Source of the DNA: Bin80 sp965116685
GTDB lineage: Bacteria; Bacteroidota; Rhodothermia; Rhodothermales; Bin80
Direction of reading: 5' to 3'
Length of the DNA stretch: 64,000 nucleotides
Assembly (NCBI GenBank): GCA_965116685.1
Contig: OZ220707.1
Location: forward strand, 558,001-622,000
Shown here in pieces: positions 44,441 through 59,400 of this stretch (within the stretch, counting starts at the first letter, position 1; the number at the start of each line of letters is the position of its first letter). Both the position numbers and the translations under genes were made by a program. Under the pieces are notes generated by a model. It saw only the letters and a program-made list of their open reading frames with translations, ran no database searches and had not been told where the DNA came from.

Positions 44441-47400
44441 TTATCGGACGACAATCATCGGTTTGGTATATACAGTTACTTGATGGTCCATTCTGACTCT
44501 CATCGTGTAATAGTAGACACCGGATGATAGACCTCTAGAATAAATCTGCATCGTGTGATTTCTACCTGTTTCATACAATTCGCCCGGCACTGAGAGCACG
44601 GTTCGTCCAAGTATATCCGTGACTAAGGTTGAGACCTCAGCTGGTGCTGGCAGATCAAATATAACATTCGTAAGCTCGGAGAAGGGATTCGGATAATTCC
44701 CCCAAAGCGTTACAGACAGAGGCGGCACCCCAGAGTCTTCAGTATTCACAGTCGTATTCTCTCTGATTGTGAAAGTCCTTTTTGCGATCACATCATCGTA
44801 ACCTCCCCCGAGTCCCTCAAGTGTAAGTTCTACCTGTTCATCATTGTTATTGTCGTCAAATGAAGAAGTTAATATTATAGCTTGTACGACATCCCAATTG
44901 GAGGGCGTAAACGTCAGGGTTGGAGGGGATATCGCCAAAAAATCAGAATCACTGAAAATGTTCACGATCACATTTGCTGTCGGTTTTTTGCCTAGCACCA
45001 CTTCCACCTCAATAGCTTCGCCTTCATAAACCATTCCCGTACTCTGATGCTCCTCAGGAGTGGTCAAGTCTGGCGTTAGGCTAATGTATGAGAGATCATT
45101 GTCAATGATTGTCATGTACAGGCTCTCTACGATACGGTGATAGTTTGCACCGAGTGCCGTCACTCTTAATTCAAACCTATCACTGTCTTGATCATCATCC
45201 TCGCTTACTGTTAAAGTCACAGTCTGTGCTTCATTCCAATTCTGAGCTGTAAAATTCAAGAGCGCAGGATGTGGTATCATTTCATCCATAGTCGGAATCG
45301 TCACGGTTACATCTCCTTTCGGCTCCGTGTTTAGCTTCATATCTATTTGGGTAGATAAACCCTCATTTACGATCGGGGTTGATGGAGTAAATACAATCCC
45401 TGCAGCATCTAAATCTCTGACCCTAAGCGATAGTTCTTTCATTTCATTAAAAAAGCCTCCACCCGATAATACCAGTTCTACTTGTTCATGATCATGATCA
45501 TCATCATCGTCAATTTCAGCACTCAGAGTTACCACACGCTCATCATTCCAATTCTGAGATGAAAAAATTACAATGTTAGGGTCTGCAACCAAGTCCCCAG
45601 CGGTATTCGTAGTCACCGTGAGATCTTTTTCCGGCGCTGACACCAATTTAACCGAGAACGTAATGCTCTCTCCTTCAAAGAACTCAAATGGATCAGGAGC
45701 AGAGACAAGAAAAATTTCTTTATCTCTATCGTTATCATGATAGTTTATTAGTATGACTTCCTCCAGAAACGTTTCATCTTCGTCAGATACGAAAATATCA
45801 ACGTAGTTCCAGCCGCTAGGATCTCTAATCTCGTTATCCTGCGCACTCACGTATACTACTTGAGGATCAGACCAATCTTCAATCGTAAACGCCAGTGAAG
45901 TTGGGTCAATTGTTAAGTCTATATTATTATCTTCCCGTTTCTTCAGATCAACTGTCACATCCCCGTATGGCTCCCTACTTAGTTCGACGGTAAATACCAC
46001 TAAAGATCCCTCGTCTAAGTTAAATTTCCTATTCCCTAAATCAAAACCAATAAAGTTTAAATCTGGGGTCTCGTTATCCTTATAATCAACCGAAACCGAA
46101 CGTGAATGGATCTTTAACCCGTCAACTGACGCATGGACCCAAATTCTATTCCTATAGTTGCCTTCAATCTCGTCGTTATCTAGCACACTTATCGTCACGG
46201 TCTGCTGTTCATTCCAGTCTGAAGTCGTAAAGGTCAACTGAGCCGGTCTCACGATCATCTCTACATTGTTGTCATCGCCATTCGTCATGTCCACCTGCAC
46301 CTCTCCGCTTGGCTCCTTGGTCAACCGGACGGTAAACTCCACCGGAGCCCCTCCCTCTGAATAGTCTAGAGAAGTCGGAGAAATATCCAACGTAAAACTG
46401 TCGTCATCCAAATAATCAACTACCACAGATCTTTTCCTGGTATCCACCTCACCGCCCGATGGAATGAGCACAAGGGTTTGTCGATTGTTACCTTCAATCT
46501 CGTCGTTATCTAGTGCACTCACCTTCACGGTCTGGGACTCATTCCAGTTCGAAGTCGTAAACGTCAGCAAAGTCGGACTCACGATCAGATCTACATCGTT
46601 ATCTTTGTGTTTCGTTATCTCCACCGTTACATCTCCGCTCGGCATATTGGTCAACTGTACCGTTAATTCCGCCGGTTCCCCCCCCTCGCTATACTCTAAA
46701 ACCCTTGTATTAAATTCTAACGTGGGAGTCTCATCATCAACATAATCAATTGTTATCTGTCCTGACCTGGTACTTACCCCACCGCCCGATGGAATGAGCA
46801 CAAGGATTTGGCGATCGTTACCATCAATCGTGTTGTTATCTGGCGCACTCACCTTCACGGTCTGGGGGTCCGCCCAACTCCTGAGCGTTCCACTATCCCC
46901 TTTTTTAAATGTCAACTGCGCCGGACTCACGGTCATCTCTACAGTATTGTCATCGTCATTCGTCAGATTCACCGTCACATCTCCACTCGGCACCTTGTCC
47001 AGCCGAATGGTGAATTCCGTCGCATCTCCCCCCTCATAAAAATATTCAACCGTTGGATAAATTACCAGCTCGGGAGTTTCGTCATCCACATAATCAACGA
47101 CCACCAATCTTTCCCTAGTATCCACCCCTCCACCAAATACAGTTAGATCAATTCTTTGCCGATCGTTGCCATCAATGATGTCGTTATCCCGCGCACTCAC
47201 GCTCACACTCTGCGGATCCTTCCAGTTTGAAGTCGTAAAGGTCAGAGAAGCCGGAATCACGGTCATCACTATACTATTATCTTGGTCATTCGTCAGATTT
47301 ATTGTCACAGGTCCGTTTGGCACCTTGGTCAACCAGACAGAAAAAATCACTGACGGTCCTCCCTCGGCGAATCGGTGGCTGGTATCATCAATTTCCACTT

Positions 47401-50400
47401 CAGGAATATCGTCATCCGAATAATTGATGGTCACAAGTTCTACCACAGTACTCACATCCCCACCGGATGCGGCTACCCTAATAAATTGCTGATTGTTACC
47501 ATCAATCTTGCTGTTGTCCTGCGCACTCACCGTCACGGTCTGCCAATCCGCCCAGTTTAAAGTCGTAAAGGTCAGCGAAACCGGACTCACCATCAGATCT
47601 ATATTGTTGTCTTCATCATTCGTCAGGGTCACCGTCACCTCTCCACTCGGCACCCTGGTCAACCGGATCGTAAATACCGCTGGAGTTCCCCCCTCAAATA
47701 GTTGATTCAATGTATTACCAATTTCCAATTCGGGAACTTCGTCATCCCTGTATGTAATGGACACCTTTTGGGGAGTGGTATCTACCGAACCGCCTAATGG
47801 GCTTAAGTCAATTTCTTGCTGACCGATGCTGTCATCAATGATGTTGTTATCCTCCGCACTCACCTTCACGGTCTGTGGATCGTTCCAGTTTAAAGTCGTA
47901 AAGATCAGCAAATTCGGATTCATAATCATATCTATCGCGTTATCTTCGTTATTGGACAGGTTCACCGTCACCTCTCCGGTCGGCACACTCGTCAACTGGA
48001 CGGTAAATTCCGCCGGAAATCCCCCCTCGCTATACAAGATAGATTTTGACTTAATGTCCAACTGGGGCGTCTCATCATCCACATAATCAAATGACAACCG
48101 TCTTGGGATGGTATCCACCCCACCGCCTGATGCGATTACATTAATGACATTCCGCTTGTTACCATCAATAGTATTATTATCTGATGCACTCACCTTCACG
48201 GTCTGCGGGTTGTTCCAGTTTGAATCTGTAAAGGTCAGCGAAGCCGGACTCGTGATCAGCTCTACAATATTATCTTCTTTATTCGTCAGGGTCACCGTCA
48301 CATCTCCACTCGGTACTTTGGTCAACTGAACGGTTAATTCCACCGGATCTCCCCCTTCAAATAGTTTATGAATGGTGTCATCAAATTCTAATTGGGGGGT
48401 CTCATCATCTTCATAATCAACTGCGACTGTATTTTCTCCAGCCCCAGAAAGGATCCCACCGCCTAATGCGGTTACCTCAATGATTTGCCGAGCATTGCCA
48501 TCAATGACATTGTTATTTCGTACGCTTACACTCACTGGCTTCGGATTCTCCCAATCTGAAGTCGTAAAGGTCAGCGAAGTTGGGATTAAGATCAGTTCTA
48601 CCGTGTTGTCTTCATCATTCGTCAGATTCACCGTCACATCTCCATTCGGCACCTTGGTCAACCGAATGGTAAATACCACCGGAGTCTCCCCCTCGACTAG
48701 TTTATGGAGTGTCTTATCAATTTTCAACTCGGGAGTCTCGTCATCCACATAATCAATGCTCACCTCTTGTGGACGGGTATCAGCCCCACCACCGGATACG
48801 GCTACATCAATGAATTGCCGATCATTGCCATCAATTTTGTTGTTATCTGATGCGCTTACCATCACTCTCTGGGGATCCTCCCAGTTTGACGTCGTAAAGG
48901 TCAACGAAGCCGGACTCACGATCAACTCTACCGTGTTTTCTTCGTCCTTCGTCAGGTTCACCGTCACATCTCCACTCGGTACTTTGGTCAATCGAATGGT
49001 AAATTCCACCTGGGCTCCCCCCTCAAATATTTTATGAAGGGTTTCACTAAACTGTAATTCGGGAACGTCATCGTCTTTATAATTAATTGTCACCGATTTT
49101 TCCTTGGTATCTGCCCCACCGCCGGATGCAGTTGCATTAATGATTTGGAATCTATTGCCATCAATTTTGTTGTTATCTGGTACGCTTACCATCACTCTCT
49201 GAGGATCCTCCCAATTTGACGTCGTAAAGGTCAACGAAGCCGGACTCACGATCAACTCTACATTATTGTCTTCGTCATTCGTCAAATTCACCGTCACATC
49301 TCCATTCGGCATCTTGGTCAATCGGACGGTAAATTCCACCGGATCTCCTTTCTCAGCCAGGTCATGGAGCGACTCATTAAATTCTATTTGGGGAGTTTCA
49401 TCATCTAGATAATTAATGGTCACCTGGTCTGAATGGGAATCAATCCCACCGCCCGATGCGGTTATGTCAATGATTTGCTGAGTGTTGCCATCAATCGCAC
49501 TGTTGTCCTGCGCACTCACCGCCACGGTCTGCCAATCCGCCCAGTTTGAAGTCGTAAAGGTCAGCGAAACCGGACTCATCATCAGATCTATATTGTTGTC
49601 TTCATCATTCGCCAGGTTCACCGTCACATCTCCATCCGGCACCTTGGTCAGTCGGATGGCAAATTCCACCGGATCTCCTTGCTCGGCTAGGCTGAGGAGA
49701 GTATTATCCAACTCTAATTGGGGAGTTTCATCATCTTTATAACTAATTACCACCGATCTTGTCCTAGTATGTATCCCACCGCCTAATGGAGTTAACTCAA
49801 TGATCTGCGTATCGTTACCATCAATGTCATTATTGTTTTGTGCGCTCAGCCTCACGGTCTGCGGGTTGTTCCAGTTTGTAATCTCAAAGGTCAGCGAAGC
49901 CGGACTCACGGTCAAGTCTACAGTATTGTCTTGGCTATTCGTCAGATTCACCGTCACAGCTCCATTCGGTTTCTTGGTCAACTGAACGGCAAATTCCACC
50001 GGATCTCCCCCCTCAAAATAGTCTAGACTTTTCGGAGTAATTTCCAACTCGGGAGTTTCATCGTCAATATAATCAATGGATACTGTACTTGTCCCCCCGC
50101 TTGACGCAGTTAACACAATAATTTGCCGATCATTGCCATCAATTCTGTTATTGTCTGGTGCGCTCACCATCACGGTCTGCCAATCCGCCCAACTATTCGT
50201 CTGTCCACTAGGTGCAGTCGTAAAGGTCAGCGAAGTCGGACTCACGTCCAAATTTACGCTATTATCTGATCGTTTCGTCAGGTTCACCGTCACATCTCCA
50301 CTCGGCACTTTGGTCAACCGGACGGTAAATTCCACCGGATCTCCCCCCTCTAAATAGTCTAGACTTGTCTTGTCAGTTTCCAACTTAAAACCCTCGTCAT

Positions 50401-53400
50401 CTTCATAATTAATGGTTACGAATTTTTTCCCGGTAGCTACTCCACCGCCTGATGGGACTAGCTCAATGGTTTGGGATTCGCTGCCATCAATCCTGCTGTT
50501 GTCCTGCGCACTCACCGTTACGGTCTGCCAATCTGCCCAACTATTCGTCTGTCCGGAAGGTACATTTTCGAATGTCAACTTAATCGGACTCACGGTTAGA
50601 TTTATCGTATTTTCTGACCGTTTGATTAGGTTCACCGTCACTGTTCCAGTTGGTGCCTGGTTCAACCGGACAGTAAATTCCACCGGGGCTCCCCCCTCTA
50701 AATAATTCAGACTTGCCCGATTGATTTCCAACTCGGGAGTCTCGTCATCCACATAGTAAATTGTCATCGATTTTGTGCCGGTATCCACATCCCCACCTGA
50801 TGCGTCTATCCGAATGACCTGAGCTTCGTTACCATCAATCTTGTTGTTGTCTGGTGCGGTCACCGTCACGAACTGGACATCTGCCCAACTATTCTGCTGC
50901 CCACTAGGTACATTTTCGAATGTCAACTGAAGTGGAATCACGTTCAGATTTATCGTATTGCTTTGTCGTTGCGTCAGATTCAACGTCACCGGTCCAGTTG
51001 GTGCCTTGTCCAACCGAATCGTAAATCTACCGGGATCCCCACCCTCTGAATAGATCAGACTTGACGGATCAATTATCAAATCGGGAGTCTCATCATCTTC
51101 ATAATCAATTGATACCGCGACTGTCCTGGTGTCTGCCCCGCCGCCAGACGCCGTTACATTAATGTTTTGTCGATCATTGCCATCAATTTTACTATTGTCT
51201 GCCGCACTCACCGTCACGGTCTGCCAATCTGCCCAACTATTCGTCTGTCCACTAGGTGCAGTCGTAAAGGTCAGCAAATCTGGACTCACGTTCAGATCTA
51301 TATTATTGTCTCCGTCCTTCACCAGATTCACCGTCACCGTTCCATCGGGCACATTGGTCAACCGGACAGTAAATTCCACTGGAGTCCCCCCCTCTGCTAT
51401 TTTATGGGTGGTATCATTAATTTCCAATTTGGGAAGATCGTCATCGGTATAAGCAATGGCCAGCGTTTTTTTCTTGGTATCTACATCCCCGCCGGATGCA
51501 GTTAAATCAATGAATTGGGCTTCATTGCCATCAATCTTGCTGTTGTCCTGCGCACTCACCGTCACGGTCTGCCAATCCGCCCAACTATTCAACTGTCCAC
51601 TAACTACATTTTCAAAGGTCAACTGAGTCGAACTCAAGGTAAAATCTATATTATTGTCTTGTCGTTCCGTCAGAATCACCGTTACCGTTCCAGTGGGTGC
51701 ATTGCTCAACCGGACGGTAAATTCACTCGGAGTTCCCCCCTCTGAGTATTCCAGGTCTTTTGGAGCAATTTCCAACGCGGGAGTCTCGTCATCAATATAG
51801 TCAAAAGACAGCAACCTTTCCCTGGTATCTACACCACCGCCGGATGCAGATATACCAATGAATTGCCTAATATTGCCATCAATATTGCCGTTGTCTGACG
51901 CACTCACCATTATGGCCTGGCGGTCTGCCCAACTATTCTGCTGTCCGCTGGGCACATTTTCAAAGATCAGCGAAGCCGGACTCACATCCAGATCTACAAT
52001 GTTGTCTCCGCCCTTCACCAGATTCACCGTCACCGTTCCATTGGGCGGATTGGTCAACCACACGAAAAATTCCGCTGGATCTCCCCCCTCCACTAGGTCA
52101 TGGATGGTGTCATCAATTTCCAACTTGGGAAGCTCGTCATCAATATAATCAATGGTCACCGATTTTTTCTTGGTATCTGCATCCCCGCCTGATACGTTTA
52201 AATCAATATATTGGGCTTTGTTGTCATCAATACTGTTATTGTCTGACGCACTCACCGTCACGGTCTTGAGATCTGCCCAACTATTCTGCTGTCCACTAGG
52301 TACATTTTCAAAAATCAACTGCGCCGGAATCACGTTCAAGGCTATATTATTGCCTTCTCGTTTCGTCAGGTCCACCGTCACCGTTCCAGTTGGCTCCTTG
52401 TCCAGCCGGACGGTAAATTCCACTGGATCTCCTCCCTCTGAATAGATCAGACGTGTCGGATTGATCTCTAACGCGGGAGTCTCGTCATCAATATAATTAA
52501 CTGCCACCGATCTCGTTATGGTATCTACATCCCCTCCTGATGTGTCTAAATCAACGATTTGGGTTTCGTTGCCATCAATTATGGCATTGTCTACTGCACT
52601 CACCGTCACCATCTGGGGATCTTCCCAACTATTTGTCTGTCCACTAGCTACATTTGCAAAGGTCAATTGACTTGGACTGATGGCCAACGCGATCGTATTG
52701 TCGTTTCGTCCAGTCAGGTTCACCGTCACATTTCCGGTCGGTGCAGTGGTCAACCGGACAGTAAATTCACTTGGATCGCCTCCCTCTAAATAGTTCAGAG
52801 TTGTCGGAGCAATTTCCAACTTGGGAGTCTCATCATCCACATAATTAACGGTCATCAATTTTATCCCGGTATCTACCCCGCCGCCGGATGCGGTTAATTC
52901 AATGGTTTGGATTTCATTACCATCAATCGTGTTGTTGTCCTGTTTACTCACCATCACGGTCTGGGGGTCTTCCCAACTCTTGTCCGTTCCACTGGCTCCA
53001 TTTTTGAAGGTCAGCTGAGTCAGACTCAAGTCCAAATCTATCGTATTACCTTGCCGTTTAGCCAAGTTGACCGTCACATCTCCACTCGGTACCGTGGTCA
53101 GTCGGACGGTAAATTCCGCTGGATCGGCCCCCTCCAAATATTCTATACTTGCCGGAGATATTTGCAATCCGGGAGTCTCATCATCAACATAGTCAATAGA
53201 CACCGTGACGACCTCGGTATCTGCCCCACCGCCTGATGCGGTTATCTCAATGGTTTGCCGATCGTTGCCATCCCGATTGCCGTTGTCTGGCGCACTCACC
53301 GTCACGGTCTGGGGGTCTTCCCAGCTATTCGCAGTTCCACTAGCTCCATTTTCAAAGGTCAACTGAAACGAGCTCAAGCCTAGACTGACGGTATTGCTTA

Positions 53401-56400
53401 ATCGTTCCGTCAGATCCACTGTCACCCTTCCCGTTGGAATCTTGGTCAGCCGGATGGTAAATTCCACCGGATCTCCTCCCTCGACTATTTTATGTTTGTC
53501 CTTATCAATTTCCAACTCGGGCAGATCATCATCCACATAATAAATTGTCATCCGTTCTTCATCGGGATTTGCTCCGCCGCCAGACGCGGTTAACTTAACT
53601 GTTTGGGTTCTGTTACCATCAATATCATTGTTGTCTGGCACACTTACCGTCACTGTCTGCGGGTCTGCCCAACTATTCATCAGTCCAGCAGCTACATTTT
53701 CAAAGGTCAACTCAGACGGATTCACGTTCAGATTTATGTTGTTGTCTGCATCATTTTCCAGATCCACCGTCACCCTTCCATTTGGTACCGCGGTCAACCG
53801 GACGGTAAATTCACCTGGATCTCCTCCCTCTAAATAGTTCAGAACTTGTGGGGCAAGTTCAATCTTGGGAGTTTCATCATCTACATAATTAACGGTCACA
53901 CGTTTTACCCCGGTCTCAGCTTGACCGCCGGATGCGCTTACCTCAATGACTTGCGCAAGGTCGCCATCCATAGTGTTGTTGTCCTGCACGCTCACCATCA
54001 CGGTCTGGAAATCCATCCAGTCTGCGGTCGTAAAGGTCAGCGAAGCTGGACTAATGGTCAGATCTATATTGTTATCTTCTTCATTCGTCAGACTCACAGT
54101 TACATCTCCACTCGGTGCAGCCGTGGTCAGGCGGACGGAAAATTCCGCCGGATCTCCTCCCTCTGAATATCCCAGATTCGTCGGATAAATTTCCAACGCA
54201 GGAGTTTCATCATCCACATAACCAACGGTCAACCGTCTTGACCTGGTCTCTACTCCACTGCCTGATGCGCTCACATCAATGCTTTGCCGAAGATTGTCAT
54301 TCCAGTTGTTGTTACTCAGTGCACTCACCATCACTGCCTGGGGATCCTCCCAGTCTGAAGTCGTAAAGGTCAGCGAAGACGGACTTATGATCAGATCTAT
54401 ATTATTGTCTTCTTCATTCGCCAGATTCACAGTTACCGTTCCACCCGGTGGAGCCGTGGTCAATCGGATGGAAAATTCCACTGGATCTCCCTCCTCTGAA
54501 TAACTTAGATGTGTCGTAGAAAATCCTATCGCGGTAGTCTCGTCATCCACATAATCAATTGACACCCGTTTTGTCTCGGTATCTACCCCACCCAATGATG
54601 GGGATATATCAATGCGTTGCCTAAGGTTGTCTTCCCATTTGCTGTTATCTGGTGCATGCACCGTCACGGTCTGGGGCCTCATCCAGTCTGAAGTCGTAAA
54701 GGTCAACGAAGGCGGATTCACGATCAGATCTTTTGCCGAATTGGTTGATAATAAAGCCAGATTCACGGTCACATTTCCGGTTGGAACCGCGGTCAACCAA
54801 GTGGAAAATGTCAGTGTTCCCCCCTCATCCAGTGTATGGATGGTCTCATCAAATACCAACACGGGAGTCTCATCATCAATATAATCAATGGTCACCTTTT
54901 TTGTCCCGGTCTCTGCACTCCCTCCTGATGCGGCTAGCACGATGATTTGCGAGGCGTTACCATCCCGGCTGCCGTTATCTGTTGCACTCACCGTCACGGT
55001 CTGGGGGCTCATCCAGTCTGAAGTCGTAAAGGTCAGCGAGGTCGCACTCAAGTTTAGAGCTACGGAATTGTCTTGTGATTCCGTCAGAGTCACCGTCACA
55101 GTTCCACTTGGGGCAGCGGTCAACCAGACGGAAAATTTCACTGGATCTTCCCCCCCCTCAACTAGTTCGTGGGAGTTCTTACTAATTTCCAACTCGGGAG
55201 TCTCATCATCTTTATACTCTATTTTCACCGTGTTTGTCCTGGTATCTACCCCACCGTTGGATGCAGTTAGCTCAATGAGTTGTTGAGCATTGCCATCAAT
55301 TATGGCATTGTTTACTGCACTCACCATCACGGTCTGGGGATCTTCCCAACTATTTGTCTGTCCACTAGATACATTTTCAAAGGTCAACTGAGACGACCCC
55401 AAAACCAAAGCTATAGTATTGCTTGTTGGTTTAACCAGATTCACCGTCACCGGTGCATTTGGTGGTTTGGTCAACCAGACGGAAAATTCCACTGGATCCT
55501 CCCCCTCCGTATACCTCAGAAAAGTTGGAGAAATTTTCATCACTGGAATATCGTCATCAAAATAATTAACTAACACCGCGTTTTGCCCGGTATGTGCATC
55601 CCCGCCTGATGCAACTAAATCAATGTATTGCTGAGAACTGCCATTGATGTCGTTGTCGTCTGGCTTACTCAACGTCACAGTCTGGGGATCTGCCCAACTC
55701 TTGTCCGTTCCACTATCTCCATTTTTGAAGATCAACTGGGTCGGACTCACGTCGAAATCTATGTTATTGCCTGCTCGTTCCGTCAGGTTCACCGTCACAT
55801 CTCCACTCGGTACTTTGGTTAACCGGACGGTAAAGGACACTGTACTTTGTCTCCCCTCTTGAAATTGCAGGGGTGTCGGAGCAATGTCCAATCTGGGAAT
55901 ATCGTCATCAAGGTAATCAACTGATATACTGCTTGTCCCCTCATCTACCCCCCCGCCTGATGCGGTTACTTCAATAATTTGTCGAACGTTACCCTCAATT
56001 GAGTTATTGTCTGGTGCACTCACCTGCACGATCTGGGCATCTGCCCAACTATTCGGCTCTCCAGAAGGTTCATCTTCAAAGGTCAACTGCGCCGAGCTCA
56101 ATGTCAAATCTACAGTATTGCCAACTCGTTCCGTCAGATTCACCGTCACAGTTCCATTTGGAGGTTTCGTCAACTTAATATTAAATTCCACTGGATCTGC
56201 CCCCTCTGGATATTCCCGAGTTTGTGGATCAATTTCTAATTCGGGAATATCGTCATCAATATAATCGATCGTCACCGTACTTTCCCCGGTATCTACCTTA
56301 CCGCCTGATGCGACTAAATTGATGATTTGGTTTCCGTTGCCTTCAATTATGGAATTGTCTACCGTACTCACCTGCACGGTCTGGACATCTGCCCAACTAT

Positions 56401-59400
56401 TCGAACCTCCAGTATCTACATTTTCGAATGTTAACGAAGTCGGAACCACATTCAGTTCTACAGCATTGTCTTGCCCTTTCGTCAGAGTCACCGTCACAGT
56501 TCCATCTGGTGGTTTCGTCAACTTAATATTAAATTCCACTGGATCTGCCCCCTCTGAATATTCCCGAGTTTGTGGATCAATTTCTAATTCGGGAATATCA
56601 TCATCAACATAAAGAACTGACACCACACTTTTCGTGGTATTCACCCCCCCGCCTGATGGGGTTACCCCAATGGTTTGCCGACCGTTGCCTTCAATCGTGA
56701 TATTGTCTTGTACACTCACCCTCACGGTCTGGACATCTGCCCAACTATTCGGCTTTCCAGCAGGTACATCTCTAAAGGTCAACTGAGGCGGACTGATATC
56801 CAGCGTTACGGTATTGTCTGCTTCATTAGTCAGATCCACCGTCACATCTCCATTTGGAGGTTTCGTCAACTTAACGGTAAATTCCTCTGCCGTTGCCCCC
56901 TCTGAATAGTTCAGATCTGTCGGAGTAACTTCCAATTCGGGGATATCGTCATCCACATAGTGAATTCCAACCGCTATTACCTCGATATCTACCCCACCGC
57001 CTGATGCACTTACATCAATGACTTGGGTTCCGTTGCCTTCAATCGCGCTGTTTTGTGGCACATTCACCTGCACGGTCTGGACATCTGCCCAACTATTCGT
57101 CTGTCCAGAAGGTACATTTTCGAATGTCAACGAAGTTGGTTTCACATTCAGATCTACAGGATTATCTGGTCGTTTTACCAGACTCACCGTCACCGTTCCA
57201 CTTGGTGGTTTCGTCAACTTAACGGTAAATTCCTCTGGATCTGCCCCCTCTGAATAGGACAGAACTGTCGGAGAAATTTCCAACGTGGGAGTCTCGTCAT
57301 CCACATAATCAACCCTCACCGTCTTTGTCTCGGTGTCTACCCCACCGCCTGACGCATCTAGCTTAATGATTTGCTGAGCGTTGCCATTAGGAACGCTGTT
57401 ATCTATCGCACTCACCGTCACGGTCTGGAACGCACTCCAGTCTGAGGTCATAAAGGTCAGTGGATCTGGACTTATATCCAGCGTTACGGTATTGGTTGAT
57501 GGCAGAGTCAGATCCACCGTTACGGTTGCACTTGGCACCTTGGTCAACCGGACAGTAAATTCCACGTCACTTCCCCCCTCTGTATAGTCCAAGCGTGTTG
57601 GAGTAATTTCCAGCTCGGGAGTATCGTCATCTACATAATTAATTGTCACCGCGTTTGTCCCTGCACGTACCCCACCACCTGTTGCAATGATCTCAATTAT
57701 TTGCTGACCGTTGCCATCAGCTCTGTTGTTATCTGTCGCACTTACCGTCACGGTCTGGGCTTCATTCCAGTCCATGGTCGTAAAGGTCAACGGAGCCGCC
57801 GGACTTATATCCAGCATTACGGTATTGGTTGATTTATTCGCCAGATTCACCGTAACAGGTCCGGTCGGTTCGTTGGTCAACTTCACCTCAAATGACACAT
57901 CACTTCCTCCTTCTGTATACTCCAGAGTTGTCGGATCAATTTCCAATTCGGGAGTCTCATCATCATTATAATCAACCAATACCTTGCTTGTCCCAGTATC
58001 AACCCCACCGCCTGTTGCGGTGATCTCAATGGTTTGCCGATTATTGCCATCAACGCTGTTGTTATCCGTCGCACTCACCGTCACCATCTGCGCTTTATTC
58101 CAGTTCATGGTCGTAAAGGTCAACGGAGCCGCCGGACTTATATCCAATGTTACGTCATTGTCTGCTTTATTGGCTATATCAACCGTCACATCTCCACTTG
58201 GCACCTTGGTCAACTGAATGGTAAATGTCACCGCATCTCCCCCTTCTGAATAGGCCAGAATGTCTGGAGCAATTTGGAGTTCGGGACGGTCGTTATCCTC
58301 AAAGTTGAATGTCACAGTTCTTGTCTCGGGATCTACCCCACCGCCTGATGCATCTAGCTTAATGATTTGCTCACCATCATTATAAATCGCAGGGTTTTCT
58401 GGAGCTTCTACCGTTATGGTCTGAGGATCTTCCCAACTATTCACCTCTCCCCTAGTTACATCTTCAAAGGTCAACGAAATGGGGCTCACAGTATTGCCTG
58501 ATCCTTGAGGGAGTGGGAGCACAGGAGGTTCCTCCCTGTCAAGGCTCACAGTAAGACCTGGAATATTGCCTGATGCTTGAGTCAGGCTCACTGTCACAGT
58601 TGCGGTTGGCGCTTCGGACAACTTAACGGTAAATGTCTTCGGAGTCCCCTCTGGAAGATCCTGAGAAATTGGATCAATTACCAAATGAGCGCCATCGTTA
58701 TCCGAAATGAGAACGTTTAGATATCGTGCTGAAGTGGAAACTCCTCCCCCGGATGGGGAGACTTTAAGATAATGAATTTTATTTTCTTCAACGGATTCGT
58801 TATTTGGATATTCCACCGTTACCATCTGGTAATCTGCCCAACTCCCTGAATTGGTAGTGGCTTGATTGTTAAATGTCAAACTAGGTGGATCAAATGTCAG
58901 AAAATTTACAGAATTTTGATCTTGATCTTCGGCGACTAGATCCAGCGTCACGTCTGCTGTCGGTTCCCTAGACAATTTAACCTGAAATTCCACCTCCGCC
59001 CCCTCCCTCAGGTTTCGTTGTGTCTCATCATCAAATACCAATTTGGGAGCATCGTTATCTATGAGGAACAAAGTGTACTCTTCCGTGGCTACAGCTTCGT
59101 TGTCTGATGATTTTGCAACGATTGTAACATAATTCGGATCGCCTGAAGGTCTGATATCTTCGTCATCAGTAACACTCACCGTAAACATCTGATACTCTGC
59201 CCAGCTATTGGTAATTCCATTACCGTCAGTAGTGAACGTCAGCGTAGGGGGATCCACGGTCAAAGAATAGTTATTGTCTGCACTTGGGGTCAGATCCACT
59301 GTCAAATTTTCGAACGGTTCCGTACTCAATTTGACCTTAATTGTCACTGAAGATTCCCCCTCTACGAGAGTCGGAGACTCTAGATCAAATACAAACTCTA